The notes below the pieces were generated by a model, which was not told the origin of the DNA, ran no database searches, and saw only the letters and a program-made list of their open reading frames with translations. The translations under genes were made by a program, and so were the position numbers. From the NCBI GenBank assembly GCA_030704615.1, contig CM060734.1, positions 22,196,001 through 22,260,000 on the forward strand: a DNA stretch of 64,000 nucleotides, read 5' to 3'. The DNA comes from Takakia lepidozioides. Its lineage: Eukaryota; Streptophyta; Takakiopsida; Takakiales; Takakiaceae. Positions 45,641-56,445 of this stretch are shown piece by piece (position 1 is the stretch's first letter; the number at the start of each line of letters is the position of its first letter).

Positions 45641-46335
45641 GATATTGTGCACTTAAGCATCATGCCACAACATACATCGTTGTCCATCACACATTCTAAA
45701 TGCACAATCCTAAAAAGCTATGCCACAACAGTTGAGCCTCCATGAGCCTCTCACATCTATATTGATCTAGGTATTGAGAGGGAGTGTGTTGAGGGCTTTG
45801 TAGGGTAGATTCCTTTAGCAAAGGTGCTCTTGGCTTGACTTAGTTTATGTGATAGAGTAGATTTCCACTTGGAAGGACTAGGGTTTGCTCTTAGTGTGAT
45901 GTCTTTCATGCTTGGAGTATTTTTCATGGTCTTCCACTTCTCTCATTCCTCATCTCTTATCACTACAAGAACCTCCTCAACCCTCACAAAGAAAAAACCT
46001 ATCCCCATGTCCGAAGTGAGACTGGATGAGAGGAGGTTTAGCCAATCTGATGTGTGATGCTTATCATCCAACGGTGGCAAGACGACTTGGCTCTCCTATT
46101 CATCATATAAACTTGTCTTGAGAGCCCACTTTCTGTGAGCTTTCCTACGCTTTTTGCCCTAGAGTTCTAGTGATGAGCTTCGCCTCTCTTGAATGGGATG
46201 ATGTTGGTTGGGATTTATGGTAGGTCCTCCTTGCAGATAGGTTTGGATAGATCTTTCATAAAAGACTAAGTGAGGGTTACTTACCCTTACCATGGCCAGA
46301 CTAGGGGTGTCAAAGGTGAGTTATGGGTCACACTC
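45641..46335. other. No supported gene
   Basis: A 62-codon open frame at 45869-46057 begins with a hydrophobic stretch (FALSVMSFMLGVFFMVFHF) but has no other support. Confidence 0.35.
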
Positions 46336-46339
46336 AGGA

Positions 46340-47787
46340 GTACCATTTCAAGCTAAATCACCATAGGTGTGTCCTTTCCTCACTTCAAGAGTCGACATAT
46401 TCAACAGATTTGTGGGAAAGGAGACAAAATCATGTCCAAAACATGCCTTAATGAACCATGTAAAACAAGAAGACGGGATGTCGCACCCACATTTGACATA
46501 CATGTCCACCAGGGCAGTGCTCAGAATGACATCGGGTACATATTTGACGATGTCACCATGGACCTCTTTGCACTTTTCCAGGGCTGCCAGGCTTGCACAT
46601 GCATTTGCAAATGCAAACAAACGTTATGTGGGTGGGCTTCACCCCTTCGCACATCATTTGCTCATAGGTTTCCAAAGCCTCCATCCCACGCTCTTGCATA
46701 TCCTGCAATCATCGCACTTCACGACACCACATCTCCTTCAGCCATACTGTCGAACACTTCCTTCATACACATCCACGAGGGTATTGTTCATAATGAGATT
46801 TGGTACAATTGCAGCTCTAACAATGTCGCAATGGACCTCTTCGCCCTTTTCCATAGCCAGGCTTGCACACGCATTGCAAATGCATACAAACGTGTTGTGG
46901 TCGGGCTTCACCCCTTCCCCCATCATTTGATCATAGGTCTCCACAGCCTCCATACCACGTTCCTGCTATGCATACCCTGCAAGTTCGCGTTCCATGACAC
47001 CACATCTCGCTCAGCCATAGTGTTGAAAACTCCCTTCGCATCCTTAATGCACCCACCTTTGGCATACATGTCCACCAGGGCAGTGTTCAGAATGATATCT
47101 TTGATGATGTCACCAGGGACCTCTTTCCCCTTCTCCAGAGCTCATAGGCTTGCACACACATTGCTAACACAAACAAATGTGATGTGGTTGGGCTTCACCC
47201 CTTCGCGCAACATTTGCTCATAGGTCTCCAAAGCATTCCTACCACACCCATGCTTGGTAAATCCTACCAACCTTATATTCCACGTGATCAAAGATTGTTG
47301 AGGCATTTTGTTGAACACTTGGTGAGCATCCATGATGCTCCCACTTAACATACACGTTGACAAGGGTGTTGAGTAGAAAAACATTTGGCATGAATCCACT
47401 TTGGATAATGTGAGTGTGCACTTGTTTTCCAGCTTCTAAACCTTCCATCTTGATGCACTTAAGCAAGAGACAGACATACGTATCTGAATCTGCTGAAATG
47501 CCTCCTTGGTTTAAAGTCTGTAGAGCCTCTGGCAGTCTGCCTGCCAAACAAAGCATCTTCACATGCCCAGAAGTGCCAGAAGAGGCATTGTGGACTCCCT
47601 CTCTTGATCCTCTTGCAGAAGCTGTGGTCATGGTTGAGGTGCCTGATATTATCAACTGTGCCGCTGCAGGTGCTGCCTTTAGTTGACCATCTACCCATGC
47701 AGGTTTCTTGTAGCTATTGATCCACAGGGAATCATAGGTAATCTGGAGCTTGAAGTCCGGCCCTCTTGGATGAATCTGGACCCACAC
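46340..47787 (-). pseudogene. PPR protein pseudogene on the minus strand
   Basis: Reading leftward from a possible start at 47787: an Ala/Ser-rich head, then LCLAGRLPEALQTLNQGG, DSDTYVCLLLKCIKMEGLEAG and KQVHTHIIQSGFMPNVFLLN. After frame changes come IMDAHQVFNKMPQQSLITWN, KHGCGRNALETYEQMLREGV and KPNHITFVCVSNVCASL at 47330-47145, and further units at 46953-46738 (DQMMGEGVKPDHNTFVCICN) and 46620-46348. The order is that of a PLS-class PPR protein, with at least four frame breaks. Apparent long frames on the opposite strand (46369-47223) are its antisense shadow. Confidence 0.8.
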
Positions 47788-48449
47788 TCTATCCCTAGCC
47801 TAAATCCTTGTGCGCTCCCTTCCCAAGCTACACATCTCATTTACAAGGAGGCCACACAATGTCGTGAGTACTATGGAGTATTGCTCGAGCTTGCAGCTGC
47901 TGCCAGAGACTTAGATGAGGAAAGGCTTTCCAGCATGGCATGGTATAATGTCTCTTTTGATGCAGTTCAGGTATCATAAGCTCAAGTCCACAAATGCCAT
48001 CCCACAAGCAGAGTTGCAACCGAAAGTCACTTGGAGAGGAGCACAATCTTGAGATACTAGCCCACAACTCAAAACCTTGTGCTCTCTGGATACTTCTCAG
48101 TTCAGCCAAGAAAAAGACAGCATGGCCCTTCGAGCTGAACTTGGTGGTGTCATCCTGGTTCCATTATTCTGTGAATAGGGCCAATGGCCAACACTGGCTT
48201 TTCAATGGCACAAGTACATGCTCTCTCCAGTCAGTGGAGAAGCATACCCCTAGGTATGCAAGGGGCGAGGAGCAAGTGCAGAGTCGCCACTCACCGAATT
48301 TTCTGAAGCGGCCACGACCTGCACTCAAGGATAACAACCACACCATGGGCTGCTTCACAATGTGACACCACCACCACCACAGTAGGAAACCGTGCTGCAG
48401 TCACTCGTTGTCTTGTGTCATCTTTAAGTTCTAAGCTTACCCATTCAGG

Positions 48450-48478
<29 letters not shown>
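47683..48478 (+). other. Possible retrocopy ending in a 29-bp poly(A) tract
   Basis: A run of 29 A residues lies at 48450-48478. Upstream, coding-like stretches read toward it: THLIYKEATQCREYYGVLLE and LAAAARDLDEERLSSMAWYN at 47830-47950, then a 123-codon frame at 47994-48365. I recognise no family. The tract could be the tail of a retroposed transcript or a chance homopolymer; no flanking duplication was identified. Confidence 0.3.
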
Positions 48479-48482
<4 letters not shown>

Positions 48483-48629
48483 AGCGACAGAAGATGTAGC
48501 CACATATATATGACAAGTGTGGCCTAACAGAAGTTGTGTTTCTGACCTCTCCACTTGCGTCTGCTTCCAACAGGCATTCACCTTTTTGCTTGGATTGTTC
48601 CACCATTGACTGGGGTTGGAAACGCTTTT

Positions 48630-48907
48630 CCAGCCTCCACATTCTCTTTAGACCTCCCTTGATTGGCCACCAGCTGCACCCAATGAGGCAGATCCACTGC
48701 CCCACAGTTGGTGGACATAATGTCGCCTGCACCTTTGCCTGTCAAGAGCTCCAGCATGATTACACCCAGCGCATAGACATCTGCTGCTAGTGACGGTTTG
48801 GGTTTGCGTGTGCTAGCCAGTTCTGGTGAACAGTAGCTGAGTGCACCAGCATTCAGGATGTGGTTGGCAGTACCAGCAGCAGTCATTAGGCGATGTAGGC
48901 AGTAGCC
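48630..48907 (-). pseudogene. LRR receptor-like kinase fragment (kinase subdomains VIII-X)
   Basis: Reading leftward: YCLHRLMTAAGTANHILNAG, then ALSYCSPELA (APE region, with SPE in place of APE), RKPKPSLAADVYALGVIMLE, LLTGKGAGDI and AVDLPHWVQLV. This is the C-lobe of the plant LRR-RLK group that has the HRLMT.AG signature, many members of which are predicted pseudokinases. The N-lobe, catalytic loop and ectodomain are absent nearby, so it is a fragment. Confidence 0.75.
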
Positions 48908-49234
48908 ATGTACTTAAAACCGGTGGTGCACCCTCTCCTCTAGACTCAGCCTTACTCTTTCCAGATCTGGCTTTCCAGACATTTTTCAAGGTGTGCTACA
49001 CCAAGCCCCTAAGAAATACAGACTATATACTCGACTTAGGCATGTAGTTCATCTGGCCAGGCTGAGGAGACCTGAAAGTCACATTGAACAGAAAAGAAGA
49101 ATGCAGCTCTGCTAGTGTAGCACGATTCATTCATTCATGCACGAATGCCTCCACCTTTATCCAGTCATTTGCAAAGCATCTGATGGCAAGCGGGGGATAC
49201 ATGAAGTCTATACACCACTATAAACACCTCGTCT

Positions 49235-49815
49235 TTGGTTTTTCCGATACTTTCATGTTGCCACATTGGCAGTAACATGTCAAAATCACTCCAAAACCAC
49301 CATAGATCCACCAACAAGCTAACTTGCAGAATTCAACATGAAAATTTAGGGACGACTCTAATAACAGGGAAAAACAGGCTGAAATGTGTTGAAGAAGGTG
49401 CCTTCATCAGCAGTGCCTTGACTGACCATCAACCCAAAAGGACCTCTTGTATGTGTTGCTTGTGTACCCTACTTATCACACTAGTTCCAATTCTGAATTG
49501 CATCTGCTTCCCATACTCGTCCAACAGACATTCACCTTTTTCTCTCCATTGTCCCACCATTGACTGGGGTCGGGAAAGTGTTCATCCCAAAGCTTCTTCT
49601 CATCTCTGTTATCTGTTTTTGGATACTTTCCTGCTGCCACATCGGCAGACATAACTCGTCAGGGCCGAGTCTGATGAGAGGGCAAAACAGGCTGAAATAG
49701 GTCGAAGAAGAAGGTGCCCTCACCACATTGTCCTTGACCTTGTGTCATGACCCATGGAGGATTTGACCGACCATCCCCAAAAGGACCTCTTGTGTGTGTT
49801 GTTTGTGTCTGTAGT
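49235..49815. repeat. Diverged tandem duplication, about 310-345 bp
   Basis: The words TTTC(C/T)..GATACTTTC.TG.TGCCACAT.GGCAG, AACAGGCTGAAAT..GT.GAAGAA and CAA.AGGACCTCTTGT.TGTGTTG each occur twice, at 49245/49618, 49372/49684 and 49435/49779. A related piece (ATTCACCTTTTT...CCACCATTGACTGGGG) is shared by 48575-48620 and 49528-49570. Confidence 0.6.
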
Positions 49816-51046
49816 CAGGCAATGTCGGATTGATCTGTGAGGACCACCATGGTGCAGCTGAGTAGGCAGAGATTGAAACAGGGCATGCTAAGACCAAGCT
49901 GACTCTCCCAAGAACCTTGTAAACATCAGGAAGAATACCAAATCATGGTCTACAGGAGCCAATAGCCCACATTTGTAGGATGGACAAACTTCTTCACATT
50001 GTACATTAAGAAAAAGCCACACCTTGCGATTGCGGTTGACCCACCATCATGCAAATTCCAGCTGTGAGAGCTCCTGCGGTGTAGTCATAATCTGCAAACG
50101 TCTCCACTTGCGATCAGTGTGTGAAACCCCTCTCCGCGCTCAAGCACGCGGGGGCATCCCTTCCCCGCGCTGCAAGACAGTTACTTTTGGGTAGTCCGGG
50201 CAAATATAAAATTTTTGACGACGGCGACGATGACGAGGCACTATGGCACCCTATTCCTGCTCTACGCTAAACTAGCTTCCGACCTTCGGTCGTCGCTACA
50301 ACTAGGGCTTCCCGTAACAGTTTCACTACTTGCAAGAGTTCAAGTTTCAACCCTCCAGGCAGGTGCTCTTGTGGCCCCTAATTGGAGTTGGAAGTGTTGA
50401 ATGACTTCAACAAACTTAAAGAATTGGTTGCAAAATCTTGTCAGTCTGTGGTACTGAGAAGTAGCCTGCTTTTGCATGTGGGTGACCAAATTCTTAGAGC
50501 TTGATACTCTCTCTTTCAATATCTCTCCCATTCCCAGATGTTAACTAGAATAGGGGGGTAAAAGGTACGGAGGGGATAGAGGATATAACAGAACCCTAGA
50601 AGATAACCATGACTACGGACTTTGGCTAAGAGAGTGGTGAGAGGGTGGAGCTCCGCCCCATGCAATCGTGAAGTAGCGTGGAGTTTCAGTGCTATGACAA
50701 GAATATGTAAGATGTATGCCAGTCCCTCAACAATGTCATTGTTTCTGGACATCTTCAGTTCCACTCAAGCATTACACTGTAGTCCTTTCGGACTTCGTTG
50801 CTTGGCACTGCCTGACGGGAGGTGCAAAGGTGATTATTTTTTTTAGGGGGGGAGAGAGAGGTTTTGTCGGTTTTTTTATTGGTCAATCCCACACCCTTGT
50901 TCATGGTTCAATCATCGTATCACCACTTTGCCGTTTTCGGATCTCCGGCGGCCTGTTTTTTTGCAGAAACTACGAAAACACCATCCACACGCGTCTATTG
51001 CCGTTTTATGAGGTTTTGTCCCCTGTCGTGGGCAAAGGTTTATACA
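49816..51046. other. No supported gene; upstream flank of the first kinase gene
   Basis: GC-rich hairpin-like words occur at 50130-50175 (CCGCGCTCAAGCACGCGGGG). The stretch 50860-51046, with its G-run and CT-rich parts, is probably the leader of the downstream kinase gene. I see no clear TATA box at a fixed distance. Confidence 0.35.
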
Positions 51047-52516
51047 ATGTCGGGGGTTGTGAATTCATGTTCTGGGGCGGGGTCGTCTGGGGGTCGGAGG
51101 AAGAGAAAACGTGCCCACGAGCGGGATAGCCAGGTCAACAAGCCAAACTACCCGGGACCGGATGCCTTGGATAGGGTGAGAGAAGTGGTAGTGGATTATT
51201 TCAAGGGTAGGGACATGATGAGGCTGGAGAGTGCTTATGTCAGGCATGGATGGGAGGGGTTTCAAATTTTCCAGAAGAATATGGAGAGGAAAATGATGAA
51301 CGCTTTGGCGGGGGTTAACTGGACGGCGGACAGGGACAAGCCGAAGTTCAATCGGTGGATCCAAAGCAGGGCGAAAGACGCCACGTGGAATTTGAGGCAG
51401 CTAATGAAGACATGGAAGGGTAGAATAACCGAGGGTCGGGTGCCCTCCGCCGAAGCTGAGTTAATGCGGCGTGTCGAGTATTGGGCTTGCTCGGCAAGTC
51501 AGAATTCACATCGCCGGACTAAGGTTGTCATTTGGAAGGCAGGGTCATCGGGCGGGGGGAGGCACAACTGGTCTTTTTACTTGAACTCTAGCGCGAAGGT
51601 GGTAGAGATTGGCCCTTACAAATAAGGAGGGTATGCTAAGGTCCGTTAGTGTAGGATTGTTGGCGATTCTAGAATACCGGAGCGTTGGGAGCTAGCGGGA
51701 AAAAAATCCAGGTCCAAAAATCCAGGTCCAAAAATCCAGAAAAAGCGTTGAGACAACATAACGACGAGTGTTTGGCAGTGAAGTTCCAGCATCCGGGTAT
51801 TATCTCATATTTTGCTGTGAATACACGTGACGTAGAGGGTTACACTTGCTGGTGGAATGGGGGGACAATACGCGACATGATGAACCTTGACAGAAAATGG
51901 GGCAACGATTCGGACAACGGGATGATTTTGGAACAAAGGAGAACGGAAGCAGAGTTCCAGGAATGCAATCGTTTGCTTCGTTTCCGGAAAGTGCGCAGTA
52001 AACTTGCATGGGCACTGGTGTGCATCATGGATGTTGTCCACAAGAACGGTGTCCTACACAACGACTTGTCCCCCGATAACATCTTGTTGCATTTTCCAGA
52101 TGGCACCGAGGAGATCAAGATTGGGGTGTGTGATTGGGGCTTAGCCACCCCATTGGGTATACGCAAAGCCTTGCCGTACCAGTTTGAAAACCAAGACAAG
52201 TTGGACCGGGAATTCGCGAAAAGATGGTGGGTGGAAAAAGATATTGCATCGGTTTTCAATGCGAATGCCCCCCCCCCAGGACATGACGTCGGAGGCCTTT
52301 GCCGTTGGGAAGATAACGGTACGAATAAATGGCGGCGCTTATTATGATCAAAGTATGTTCGAGGACCAATTTACGGGAGGTTGTTGGCATTCAATGCTAC
52401 AAAGGTTGTACGACAACAACAAGAATGAGAGAGTCACATTAGCCCATGTAGTACTTCGGTTCATGGGCAAGCCATTCAATTGGTCTGAGCCGAAAGACGT
52501 ATATAGGACGGAGTAG
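51047..52516 (+). pseudogene. Atypical protein kinase, copy 1 (broken)
   Basis: The start MSGVVNS.. is set by alignment with copy 2 (59623). The head has a nuclear-localisation-like GRRKRKRAHERDSQVNK, then a roughly 130-residue domain (YVRHGWEGFQIFQKNMERKM, AKDATWNLRQLM) not known to me. The kinase part shows the ATP-site strand LAVKF, a catalytic loop HNDLSPDNILLHFP (Asn where Arg of HRD is usual; Asp and the downstream Asn kept), DWG for DFG (GVCDWGLA), and a C-lobe ending FMGKPFNWSEPKD. Lesions: TAA at 51623-51625, TAG at 51647-51649, a frameshift at a duplicated 14-bp TCCAGGTCCAAAAA (51707-51745), and another at a C10 tract (52268-52277). It might have phosphorylated serine/threonine; no substrate can be inferred. 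Confidence 0.8.
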
Positions 52517-52613
52517 ACCATAGTCTCGTAGATATGAGATTTGTGGCGGTACAATGGTTCTTTTATGAAGACAGAACTCAATTTTGATCGTGCATGTAAT
52601 AAGTAAAGTCCCA

Positions 52614-52984
52614 TTGTTTATATTTGTAATCTTCCAACGTTTCCGCTAGGGTTCTGAAAAAATGATGTATTAGTTCCGTAGGAGTTAAACAACAAACGTC
52701 CCACATCTCAGTCGGATGTGCGACACTACCATGAGAGGCATGGATTGGAAAGTAATAGGTGCACATGCGACCTCCGAAGTCCGAACGTTTCATACTAGGT
52801 CCAGCGAATGGTCTACTTGAACGTCCGGAGGTCGCATGTACACCTATTATTTTTATGTCACTCATGGTAGTGTCGACATTTGAATGAAATATAGAACGTT
52901 TGTTGTCTAACTCCTACGGAACCAATATATCATTTTCTCCGTACTCTGTCAGAAACATTGAAACATTCGAAGTTACAAACAGTG
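52614..52984. repeat. Long imperfect foldback just downstream of kinase copy 1
   Basis: About 180-bp arms (52614-52795 and 52805-52984) are inverted copies. TTCCGTAGGAGTTA.ACAACAAACGT, GACACTACCATGAG and GTACATGCGACCTCCG or close variants appear in both. The loop is only about 10 bp. A transcript through it would form a long hairpin. Confidence 0.85.
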
Positions 52985-53134
52985 ATACAATACACGGCCG
53001 GTTTTGTTGAAATGACGTATGTGAGGTTCGAGCGTATGCAATTTATTATTTACAACAGAACTTTATTTACTCGGGGGACCGGTACTGCTGCAGGAGTGCA
53101 ACTGATGGTGCGAGTTCTCTATTGATTGGAGCTG

Positions 53135-53535
53135 TCACAACCAATGTCAACAATCATATTTACGGTAAGGTGTTTCATGTTATTGTTGTTCCTCTAGCTG
53201 AATTCTGTAATACTCTTTTTTGCTATTCCCATGCCAACAACATCAGGTCCTTTGAGACTGTCATATTCAAACGAATGTATCAGCCACCCCGGCCAGCTTG
53301 CAGGCTGCAGCCACGGCCCACCATAAATTGAATGAATTGGAGATTTTGTGCTCAGTTCCTGATTTCATGTCTGTGGTGGCTAATACGGAATTCGGAATAT
53401 GACAGTCCCAGTGGACCTGATGTTGTTGGCATGGGAGTAGCAAAACGATTCATAAAAAAATCAGCTACATGAACATCGACAGTATGAAACACCTTGCAGT
53501 ACATGTGATTCTTGAGATTGTTTGCACGGATTATT
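53135..53535. repeat. Second foldback repeat
   Basis: The segment 53140-53290 (AAGGTGTTTCAT, GCTA.TCCCATGCCAACAACATCAGGTCC, GACTGTCATATTC) recurs inverted at 53395-53530. Sequence between the arms is about 100 bp. Confidence 0.8.
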
Positions 53536-53912
53536 TGTGTTTGTGCCTTCAAGTGGCGAACATTTCCGCCATGGTGCGGAAGAGGTGCATTGGCCACATT
53601 AAACGGTTGATGTGATACCATTTCACAAATGTATCACATCGCATTTGTGAAAAATATATCACATGAACCGTTCCATGTGGCCTACGGGAGTCTTCGATGG
53701 GTATGAGATCAATGTGGCCTACGAGATCAGCTTCCACCAACAAACATGTGATCATTTCAGAAGCGCTTGAAGCGACGATGGGCAAGGTTCTTCATCCAGA
53801 TGTTCAACATGCTGAGGTCTTCTGTAATGTCTCTTGCTTCGTAATGAGGTGCTTCTCCAACAATTTTTCCAATGTTGATATACTCCATTTGGAACATATC
53901 CACACGTGTGGA

Positions 53913-56020
53913 CTAATATGAGATCAATCGAAATTCATTCGATGGCTCAACGGATGGTTGGCCATCGAAATGATTTTGATTCGCTTTAAGACTTGGTCAG
54001 TATGTTCAATGTACCATGTAAGAGGTCCCAGAGTAATATGAGATCAATCGAAATTCGTTCAATGGGCCAACGGATGGTTGACCATCCAAATGATTTTTGT
54101 TCGCTTTGAGACTTGGGCAGTGTGTTCAATGTACCATCTCACATGTCCCAGTGTAATATGAGATCAATCAAAATTCGTTCAATGGGCCAATGAGGCGTTC
54201 ACTTGTCATCTGGTTTTTATTCGTTGCGAAAAAAAAATCTTGCACGGCTATTACACCCATTGAACGGATGTGGTTGAAGCCCCTCTTTTGCCCGCATGTG
54301 CTTGAATATGTGTGCAACACATGTGCCGAGACACAACAGAAGAACAAATCATTTGCCTCCCCATCGACGCGCTCACCCCTCAAGCCATTCGAGAATTTAA
54401 TTGAATTTAAATGAATTTTAAGCCAATAAATAGGTTTGCACTGCCTTTGATTGGGGGTTTCTGGCACATATTGATTTTGTTTCTGACTCGATTTTGTTCT
54501 GTGGCTTCAAGCATCCTACCGCTATTCCCCCGCCAAAATTTGGACCAATTAAAAATGTCAAAAAAAAAATGTTCTCTTCATTCACTATTGCAAAACTCTC
54601 TATGAAGAGTGCATGAAGTAGAACACAAATCTAGTTTGTAGTGCAAAACAGGGAAGAAACAGTGGTTTTGGGTCCAAATGAATTTTGTTCGCTCCCAAAT
54701 TTGGCACGCACGTTGCATATAGAGTCATTACACGTCTTATTCAAAAACAGAATGAAAAAATAAATCATGAGCACGCGAAACGCAGTCCAACAGGTCCCAA
54801 AGTAATAGCAGATCCAATGGAATTCATTCAACGGGTGAACGGATGGTTGCCCATCCAAATCATTTTTGTTTGCTTCCAAACTTTGCGAGTACATTCGGGA
54901 CACCCTCTCACAGGTCCCAGACTAATATGAAATCAATCAAAATTCATTCAATGGCTCAACGGATGGCTGGCCATTGAAATAATTTTGGTTTGCTTTGAGA
55001 TCTGGCCAGTATGTTCAATGTACCATGTAAGAGGTCCCAGAGTAATATGAGATTAATCGAAATTCGTTCAATGGGCCAACGGATGGTTGCCCATCCAAAT
55101 GATTTTTGTTCGCTTTGAGACTTGGGCAGTGTGTCCAATGTACCATCTCACAGGTCCCAATGTAATATGAGATCAATCGAAATTTGTTCGATGGGCCAAT
55201 GAGGCGTTCACTTGTCATCTGGTTTTTGTTCATTGCGGAAAAAAAACTGCCTTTCATTGGGGGTTTCTGGCACGTATCGATTTTGTTTTTGGCTCAATTT
55301 TGTTCTGCGGCTTCAAGCATCCCACCGCTACTCCTCCGCCAAAATTTTGACCAACCAAAATATCCCAAAAAAAAAAAAATCTCTTCGCTCATTATTGCAG
55401 AACTCTCTATGAAGAGTGCATAAAGTAGAACACAAATCTAGTATGGAGTGCAAAACAGGGAAGAAACAGTGGTTTTGGGTCCAAATGAATTTTGTTTGCT
55501 CCCAAATTTGGCATGCACGTTGAATATGGAGTCATTACACGCCCCATTTAAAAACAGAATGAAAAAAAAATCATGACCACGCAAAACGCAGTCCAACAGG
55601 TCCCAAAGTAATAGCAGATCCAACGGAATTCATTCAACGGGTGAACGGATGGTTGCCCATCCAAATCATTTTTGTTTGCTTTCAAACGTTGCCAGTACGT
55701 TTGGAACACCCTCTCACATGTCCCGGACTAATATGAGATCAATCGAAATTCATTTGATAGCTCAACGGATGGTTGCTCATCGAAATGATTTTGGATCGCT
55801 TTGAGACTTGGCCAATACATTCAATGTACCATGTAAGAGGTCCCAGAGTAATATGAGATCAATCGAAATTCGTTCAATGGGCCAATGGGTGGTTGCTCAT
55901 CCAAATGATTTTCGTTCGCTTCGAGACTTGGCCAGTATATTCAACGTACCATCTGACAGGTCCCAGAGTAATATGAGATCAATCGAAATTATTTTGTGCT
56001 TCGAGAACTTTGTGGGTATG
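53913..56020 (+). repeat. Array of a 120-bp repeat, left arm of a large inverted structure
   Basis: Units contain AATATGAGATCAATCGAAATTCGTTCAATGGGCCAACGGATGGTTGCCCATCC-type sequence (split here only for description) and recur at 53915, 54035 and 54155 (exact 120-bp steps), then at 54925, 55045, 55165, about 55730, 55850 and 55970. A larger 806-bp unit starting CTGCCTTT.ATTGGGGGTTTCTGG repeats at 54441 and 55247. The same sequences return in the opposite orientation from 63070 to the end of the window. Confidence 0.88.
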
Positions 56021-56445
56021 TTCGTCATACGTAGAAAAATCATAGATTTTGCGAAATGATTATGAAATACGCAGGGACCAGGCGAAATTTGTCTGGAAAA
56101 TGACCGTTCGTAACTCGTTATAACTTATTGGTTAACATCAATTTTCCTTGTTCTCCAGCTTTCGGAGTTCATTGCAGATACCCACATACAAGTCATGACC
56201 AAATATGACACCACTGTAAATTTGTTTACAGGGTGAACCACTTCTTCCCCGTCACACGAGTGTAAATGTAAAGAAAACGCTGCTCATGCAATTGAAATTG
56301 GCAGGTGCCGCACATGTGCATTGTGTATTAATAAAATTGGTGCATATACAAAATTGGCGGAATGCTATCACTGTGTTTCCAACAATATTCAAGGTACAAC
56401 AAGAATGCACATTGTCTATGTACTACGTTGTCAGTCATTAAAAGC

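Noticed and set aside
46369-47223. 284-codon open frame on the plus strand
   Set aside because: It lies opposite the minus-strand PPR pseudogene and has no domain of its own.
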